From Lepidodermella squamata (taxonomy: Eukaryota; Gastrotricha), in contig JBLDXI010000015.1 of the NCBI GenBank assembly GCA_047495785.1, forward strand, positions 930,001-994,000: DNA of 64,000 bases, read 5' to 3'. This document shows, in pieces, positions 58,157 through 64,000 of the stretch. A program made the translations under genes and the position numbers. Below the pieces are notes generated by a model that made no database searches, was not told where the DNA came from, and saw only the letters and a program-made list of their open reading frames with translations. Each line of letters starts with the position of its first letter. Positions within the stretch are counted from its first letter, which is position 1.

Positions 58157-59284
58157 TCAATTTTTCTCATCGGGGATCACAGGACTTGGACACGTGATAG
58201 GGAATAATTGGCCGTGGTAGTACTGGATATCGCAAAATTCATGAACCTCAGTTGCGTTATCAAAACACATCTGAACCGTGAGATACCGCAGCGGCGCATC
58301 GCCCCATCGCCTCTCGTAAATCTTCTTCGAAGCTACAACCTCAAGGGAGAAATCTCGGATGCCAGGGTGTTCGCGGAAGGTCGGTACGTGGAGGATTTCA
58401 AAATTGTTATAATAAATCGGCAGTGAAAAGTTGTCGCGATTCTCCTTCGGAAATGCCGGCAGTTGATGCGTGAAAATCGAATCTCGCCTTTTCGATACGT
58501 AGTCATCCGTGAAGTTGACCAGGCCAACCGTGACATAGGCCGGGTCGTGCATTTGATTTTTGAACCCATACAGATACCCGCTCGATTTCATGAATTCAAA
58601 CACGTCGTAGTTGATTTTCGATCGAATATTCGAATCTGAGTCGAATCGCCACATGTACTCAACGTCTTGCATGACTGGCTCGAAAAAGACCTTGGTGAAC
58701 CAGAATTCGATCATGTTGAGGTACCCTAAGCCCCAACGTTCCCAAATCGTGCAATTTGGAGGTTTATAACCGAACTTAACCTCGACAAAATCGATCAATT
58801 TGTCTTCATCCGTTGTCATCCACATATTTGTTAAACTGAAAAATTGCTCCTTTTCAACAGGCCCGTCGTAGAAAATGATGATAGGATATCGATATTTCCG
58901 GTTGAAATTTTCGAAGAACTGACGTAACGATTCACTGGTTTGCGCGTATCGATTTGATTGTGTCAAATAGGCGATTATATTCCTCAATTTTCGCTTTGAT
59001 TTGACTGGTAGTTTGCTTTTGTTAGGTTGTTTCGGGCTAACGATTAGAGGTTGTTTACGGCCTGTATAGGGCCTGGTTAGACGAAGCTCGCTTGTAGTTT
59101 TGCTGTAACTGCTTCCAAACGATGTTGGTTTGGCGACGACTTCACGCGAATTTCGGACCGATCTCGCAGGCTCGTTTTTGGCCCTTGTCAGGCTCAAGTA
59201 GACGAATAGTGAGCCGATCAACACCAGATAGACGAAAATTAGACATCTTAATGAAATTCGAACTTGTCTCAACCTAAAAGACAT
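58157..59284 (-). CDS. GT15 (KRE2/MNT1-type) glycosyltransferase 5
   Basis: Type II membrane protein of 375 residues. The transmembrane helix (about residues 14-32) is followed by a long basic stem rich in Lys, Ser and Pro, then the domain: RNIIAYLTQSNRY, PIIIFYDGP, YMWRFDSDS, YNNFEILHVPTFREHPG, YERRWGDAPLRYLTV and FCDIQYYHGQ. Its 3' end is very similar to the partial copy at the window edge (63858-64000), so the two are recent duplicates. Family activity: mannosyl transfer from GDP-mannose in the Golgi. Confidence 0.85.
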   Translation of the reverse strand: MSFRLRQVRISLRCLIFVYLVLIGSLFVYLSLTRAKNEPARSVRNSREVVAKPTSFGSSYSKTTSELRLTRPYTGRKQPLIVSPKQPNKSKLPVKSKRKLRNIIAYLTQSNRYAQTSESLRQFFENFNRKYRYPIIIFYDGPVEKEQFFSLTNMWMTTDEDKLIDFVEVKFGYKPPNCTIWERWGLGYLNMIEFWFTKVFFEPVMQDVEYMWRFDSDSNIRSKINYDVFEFMKSSGYLYGFKNQMHDPAYVTVGLVNFTDDYVSKRRDSIFTHQLPAFPKENRDNFSLPIYYNNFEILHVPTFREHPGIRDFSLEVVASKKIYERRWGDAPLRYLTVQMCFDNATEVHEFCDIQYYHGQLFPITCPSPVIPDEKN

Positions 59285-61455
59285 ACCTTGAAAGAAATTA
59301 AGGGTTAGGTAATATCGAAAAGCCTTGATTAAGTAAATCCGGGTGTAACTATGAACAACCCTATTTTTCGAAGGTAAGATATCATTCTTTTCTCAAAAAT
59401 CCGAGACGGGCAAGGAAATTTCTGATTTGCATGTATTTTTTTGGTATTTTGATATTTTTTGGTTATTATTGCCAATTCAAATTACTCAAGGCTACTTTGA
59501 TCAGTATGAGTGTTGTAGCACTCTACCCTGAATACATGCCCCGCACAGACAAATCGCCGAAAATTTCTTTCTTCTTGCAGAGAGAAAGGAGAAAAAATGT
59601 TAAGAGAATATTCAAGTCGTCCCAAAACTACATCTAAAGCCTCACGGTATCACCTAGCCTTACTGCACCAGAGTTGATTTCGCAAAATGCCCTCAAGCGA
59701 CCGAAAACCTTGCTACGTCGCAAAAAAGGAGCGAGCTACGCGAAGCAAGGATTTCGATCTGGCAAGGTGAGAAAAAGTGAAGCGAGCGTGGCAAGCAGTC
59801 ATTGGTATCTGATTTTTCTTTATCGATCGAAGCGAGAAAAGCGTCCAATTTATCAACACTTTTTTGTGACCACTGCGAATTATTATTGGCAGTAGATGAC
59901 TGCCTAGCATGCCAACCGAGAAATTGGCATTTAATGCGGCTTTTTTGATGCACTGCCGAAGCTGAACGATGATTATTAGCCAACGGGACAGAATTTGTTT
60001 CGGCCTGATAGACGCCGAAAAACCCCAATAGATGCAGCTGACATTGACGCCAAAAAACAGCTTTAAAATGGAGTAGCTCAGGTCTGATATTAAATTCCTG
60101 ATTTCATTCTACCTTGAAGTTATGTTACGTTCACAAACTGCTTCGAAGGCTTGTCCGAAGTTATAGCCTCCGAAGTTTCGTATCGCTGACCGAAGTTGTA
60201 GATTTTTGTACACAAACGCGCACACTTTGGACTGTGCGTGCGTAAGTAACTTCGGACACGCACAAACTTCGGCTCGGAGAGCCCCACAACTGCTATCCGA
60301 AGCGCCTCCAAACCGTTTGTGCGTGTCCGAAGTTACGTACGCACGCGCGCGCAGCCACTTGCCCGCGCGAGGTAGGGCGACGACATAAATCAACTGTTCC
60401 TGTGGCATCTTGAATTCGTTTTATGTTGACTATTGACTATTATTCCGAAAAGCGGTCATTTTCGCGTTTTTGTTATCGTCGTCTTGTTGTACATCTTATT
60501 ATTTAGGTATTTTGAGAATTGAAGTGAAATCGAAAAAAATTGTGTCTACACCTTTTCTGGTTTAAGCTCATGTGCACGCACTCGAAATCTTCGGCCCGCA
60601 AACATTGAAATTTCGTACGACTCATGTCACGCGCACGAAATTGCCACTGATAAATAACATCGCACCGAAGTTTCGCTTGAGTGTTCCGAAGTTTCATTGG
60701 GTTGCGTGATACCGTCTCATTTGGGTACCGATATTTCATCAACCGTCAGGAATATAGGGGTAATGGGGAATTTATATCAGTGAGTAGATCTCTCCATTTC
60801 ACATGCCCGTGTGAAAGCCATATTTTTATTCTGGTCGAAAATTCTTAGGTGTGCGTGTGCGAATCGACTTTCTTTGAGTTTTCAGTGTGCCGCGCTCCCT
60901 GTTGACAAATCAAACCGCGATAACATTTATATTGGGGTGAATGGGAAGAAGAGCTCTATCAGATGAAATGGATTTCGTTCTACTTCTCGCGAAGGATGAT
61001 TTTGCAAAAAGGGGCCCAAACGATGCGCTTGCTGCGTGCCCAGTGTAGAAAGGCGCGATACCTGCGCGCACCGGTAGTCATGCTACTTGTTCTCTCTCTT
61101 GTGCTCTTTCAATAATAAGTGGCAGGATTTGCTCTATAACTCAAACTTTTCCTGGTATTTCCATCGATTATTGTTTTCTCAAAAAGGGACTTGACATTTT
61201 CGTTGCAAAGAGAGCGCGGTTGCGTAACTATTAGTCTACGGCCCGCGCTTGTGTGTGTCGAGTCCATTGGTATTAGTCACAAGGGGAATTCAACTCATCG
61301 CTCATTTATCTGTCGCTGGCCATCAGCCTACTATGTTTTCATGCTATCTAAATTGCAGAGTAGTGGCGAATGCGTGTCGACGTGAAGGCCTGGTTTGCTT
61401 AAACTTGAAGCGCTAACATGAGGAACATTAGCCGCAAAACGCTCACTGCCGTGAG
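59285..61455. other. Gene-free region 59.3-61.5 kb
   Basis: No convincing gene in about 2.2 kb. It contains the CCGAAGTT-rich palindrome described separately and a promoter region for the fucosyltransferase. Confidence 0.4.
60237..60345. repeat. 31-bp inverted repeat in a CCGAAGTT-rich stretch
   Basis: CGTGCGTAAGTAACTTCGGA... (60237-60267) is repeated inverted at 60315-60345 with one mismatch. CCGAAGTT or its complement recurs many times between 60110 and 60700. Confidence 0.8.
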
Positions 61456-62652
61456 ATGACAAGTCTCAATCGCATGAGGCGGGCCTCGCTATGCATTTTC
61501 ATCGCGTCACTAGCTGAAATCTATTTGCAATTCGCATGGCCTACAATACCCGGCGGGAAATTGTACCGCGATTTTGAGATCAAGTACAGCGTAACTGATC
61601 GTGCGATGAATGCGGATGGCGAAATTACGATTATGATGGCAACTTCACGGTACAAGGAAGATTTAACTCAACCACCGCATTACGACCCTGCCACAGATAA
61701 CTGTCCGAAAAAGTGTCGAATTGTATATCACGCCACGTCCCCACACGAATTGCTAACAGCTGATGCGATGATTTTCCATCTTGTTCATACAGATTTGAAC
61801 ACGACATGGTTTGAATGGCTGCTACGCCACCGCAGTCGAGAACAAGTCTTCATATTCTACTCGGTGGAGCCTCCATTAATATTGGCTCGAATGCTGCCTG
61901 GTATGAGGGATTATCGCTATTTTAACGGACTTTTTAACTGGACAATGACATATCGCAGAGATTCAGACATACCCACCTACTACAACGGCGTGATTGGCTA
62001 CGAGAGAATCCCGCCTAAAACGCCGCAGCCTTGGACGAAAATCTCAGGAAAAAAGCATATTGCTGCGGCTATATCGAATTGCATGAGTCAGAATTACAAT
62101 AGAATAGGAATTCTTGAAGAGTTGCGAGGTCTCGGACTTGAAGTCGATATTTTTGGTAAATGTGGCTCAAAGACATGCACTGGTGTATTCCGTCCAGAAT
62201 GTTATCACCGTTTCGAGAGTGGCTACCTGTTTTACGCCGCCTTCGAAAATTCCCTTTGCCAAGATTATGTCACGGAAAAGGCGTTCAACATCCTGGACTA
62301 CAACATTGTCCCCATCGTTATAGGCGAGTCGAATTATTCCGCGATTTTGCCTCCGAAATCGTTTATTAACCTGCGAGACTTTAAATCTGCTCAAAGTTTT
62401 GCTAGGTTCATTCTCCAACTTTCGCAGGATGAAGTGGCTTACAATTCGTATTTTGATTGGAAAGCCAACTATCGGTTGAAGAAGGAGCCATATAATAATA
62501 TGTATTGCAAACCATGTCTGAAAATGCATGAGCACAGATCTATGAAACCGAGAGAAACAAAAATATATGAAGATCTAGATTCTTGGTGGCGGCTGCCTTG
62601 CTCGGGCACAGCCCGAGTGTACCGCGGAAGGTTCTTACTGCTCATCATTTAG
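61456..62652 (+). CDS. Alpha-1,3-fucosyltransferase (GT10)
   Basis: Golgi type II enzyme transferring fucose from GDP-fucose to N-acetylglucosamine of glycans. Single exon, 398 residues. An N-terminal hydrophobic segment follows MTSLNRMRRAS. Family motifs are clear: FNWTMTYRRDSDIP (about 170), AAISNCMSQNYNR, ELRGLGLEVDIFGKC, FENSLCQDYVTEKAF (about 255-270) and the following VPIVIG. A Cys pair near the end (CKPCLKMHE) matches the conserved CxxC of the family. The acceptor (core or antenna GlcNAc) cannot be told. It lies between GT15 genes, and the two enzyme types could act on the same secreted glycoproteins. Confidence 0.9.
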   Translation: MTSLNRMRRASLCIFIASLAEIYLQFAWPTIPGGKLYRDFEIKYSVTDRAMNADGEITIMMATSRYKEDLTQPPHYDPATDNCPKKCRIVYHATSPHELLTADAMIFHLVHTDLNTTWFEWLLRHRSREQVFIFYSVEPPLILARMLPGMRDYRYFNGLFNWTMTYRRDSDIPTYYNGVIGYERIPPKTPQPWTKISGKKHIAAAISNCMSQNYNRIGILEELRGLGLEVDIFGKCGSKTCTGVFRPECYHRFESGYLFYAAFENSLCQDYVTEKAFNILDYNIVPIVIGESNYSAILPPKSFINLRDFKSAQSFARFILQLSQDEVAYNSYFDWKANYRLKKEPYNNMYCKPCLKMHEHRSMKPRETKIYEDLDSWWRLPCSGTARVYRGRFLLLII

Positions 62653-62970
62653 ATTTGATGTTCTATTTCGTTCGTTTTCAGTACTGAAAGCAATCATTGA
62701 ATCATCAAGCAAGCGATGGCTAGGAAACAATCGATAAATCTCAATGGGTAATAATTTTACATCATGTTTTATGGAAAATATAGTTATCATTTAGGTTATT
62801 GAATACTGTCAGCCTGTTATGACATTTCGGAATGTACGCCGATTTTATACACTAAGGGATGCATACAGGAATTAAACAGATTCCAATAAATCAAACATAC
62901 TTCATTTCGTTTTTCGGTGTACCTTGGAACCTTTCGGCGTCATGGTTATACGTGTGCAGCTGTTGGGGCG
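62653..62970. other. Spacer 62.7-63.0 kb
   Basis: No gene recognised downstream of the fucosyltransferase. Confidence 0.35.
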
Positions 62971-63556
62971 CGAGTCCGAATTCTGCCCGTACGCATTCGG
63001 GCGGGCCCGTGTGCAGACGGGTAACATTGATTCGCCGCTCCGCACTCGGGCCGCTTAAGAACATGCCCATATGGGAGGTTTACCGTAAATTTAACAAATT
63101 CAATAGATTCACGCTTCACGGTACATGGGCCGGCCTATGCGTTGACCCGAGCACGGCGGAGAGCAATGGGAACCAGCGCAATTGTTAGGCGCTCGAGACG
63201 TACTCGGGGCGCCGGGTTTGTGCTGGGACTTCTTACAGTTATCGTGTAGGGCGTTGGTTGTAGGATGACCCAAGCCCGGCAGCCCAAGCCCGGAGGCCCG
63301 ATTCCAGAGGCTCGAGCCCGGCTGCCCTAATGCGTCACCTAACAATTGCGCTGCTTCCCATTGCTCTCCGCCGTGCTCGGGTCAACGCATAGGCCGGCCC
63401 GTGTACCTTGAAGCGTTATTCTTTCGAAATCGTTAAATTTACGGTAAACTGCGCATATGGGCCCGGCATAGACTGACCAGCGCGCGGAGTGGCGAAGTGC
63501 AGTTACCCGGTCGCATACGGGCCGGCCCGAACGCGTACGGGCCGATTCCGATGAGC
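62971..63556. mobile_element. Foldback element with about 220-bp inverted arms
   Basis: The arms 62971-63189 and 63338-63556 are inverted copies, best conserved in their inner halves (shared TATGCGTTGACCCGAGCACG). The spacer of 148 bp is rich in AGCCCGG. Short open frames on both strands arise only from the repeat and are not genes. Confidence 0.82.
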
Positions 63557-63857
63557 ACATGAGGAGACCATTAAGCAGAATATTGACCTTTTTAACGAAG
63601 CGAGAAATTAAAAAAAAATTTGAGGGCATGTATAATTCGTATTATTTGGATACGTCCAATTTATGATACGCTCTGCAAGAGATTTGCAAGAGGCGGACTC
63701 AACTTTTCTAATCGATTTCATAAAATCCGTTGTTCTTTTCAAACATTATTTATTCGTTCCAAATCATAACATGTTATTATTACCCACTGGAAGCGTTCAA
63801 ATCATGAATAAATGGCGAGAAATATAACTGAACTTTAGACCGACCGGAGAATTTCCA

Positions 63858-64000
63858 TTATTTCTCATCGATGATCACTGGACTTGGGCAAGTGATAGGA
63901 AAAGGCTGGCCGTGGTAGTACTGGATATCGCAAAATTCATGAACCTGCGTCGCATTGTCAAAATACATCTGAACCGTGAGATACCGCAGCGGCGCATCGC
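63858..64000 (-). CDS. GT15 glycosyltransferase 6, C-terminal end only
   Basis: Partial: the gene continues past the window end. The visible 46 or so residues read DAPLRYLTVQMYFDN...HEFCDIQYYHGQ and end with a TAA at 63858-63860. They closely match the C-terminus of copy 5, indicating a recent tandem duplicate. Confidence 0.8.
   Translation of the reverse strand, partial: DAPLRYLTVQMYFDNATQVHEFCDIQYYHGQPFPITCPSPVIIDEK

Noticed and set aside
62859-63629. Two similar short proteins on opposite strands
   Set aside because: They arise from the two inverted arms of a foldback element; similar translations are a by-product.

Overview
The window looks like nuclear DNA of a small-genome animal. It has split genes with very short GT-AG introns (many 47-75 bp), class C GPCR, C-type lectin and LamG-like proteins with signal peptides, an alpha-1,3-fucosyltransferase, two non-LTR retrotransposon fragments, a tRNA-derived SINE and many short inverted-repeat elements. 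Gene density is about one per 3 kb in the first 48 kb. Short introns plus secreted cysteine-repeat families suggest an appendicularian (larvacean) tunicate or a similarly compact invertebrate; this is inference and was not tested by any search.

Layout. 0.5-3.1 kb: a GABA-B-like class C receptor. 3.5-20.4 kb: secreted proteins made of one cysteine module ending in C-x-C-x-C (genes at 3.5, 8.4, 17.5 and 19.1 kb), plus two related multi-exon genes at 6.1 kb (degenerate) and 10.4 kb (intact). The last exon of the 10.4-kb gene is nearly identical to the 3' part of the 17.5-kb gene. A truncated LINE flanked by distant inverted repeats lies at 13.4-16.1 kb. 21.3-34.0 kb: a mirror-like block of PQQ-type beta-propeller, two LamG-like genes and a GT15 glycosyltransferase on the plus strand, followed by a GT15 gene and a second beta-propeller gene on the minus strand. 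36.0-44.3 kb: three tandem C-type lectin genes, each with three CTLD regions followed by five tiny cysteine-module exons, and each with inactivating lesions in the CTLD part. 45.1-48.2, 58.2-59.3 and 63.9-64.0 kb: four more GT15 genes, the last cut by the window end. 61.5-62.7 kb: a GT10 fucosyltransferase. 48.7-57.0 kb: mostly gene-free and rich in mobile elements (SINE, RT pseudogene, integrase remnant, at least five different inverted-repeat elements).

How the genes may work together (inference): nearly all intact genes encode secreted or surface glycan-related proteins. Cysteine-repeat structural proteins, lectins, LamG-like and beta-propeller proteins could be parts of an extracellular matrix or surface coat. 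Six Golgi-type GT15 enzymes and a fucosyltransferase could supply its glycans. GT15 (KRE2/MNT1 type) is best known as a fungal mannosyltransferase family, so a six-copy set in an animal-looking locus is the most striking feature here. Two of the cysteine-repeat genes share a two-block upstream element, which suggests common regulation.
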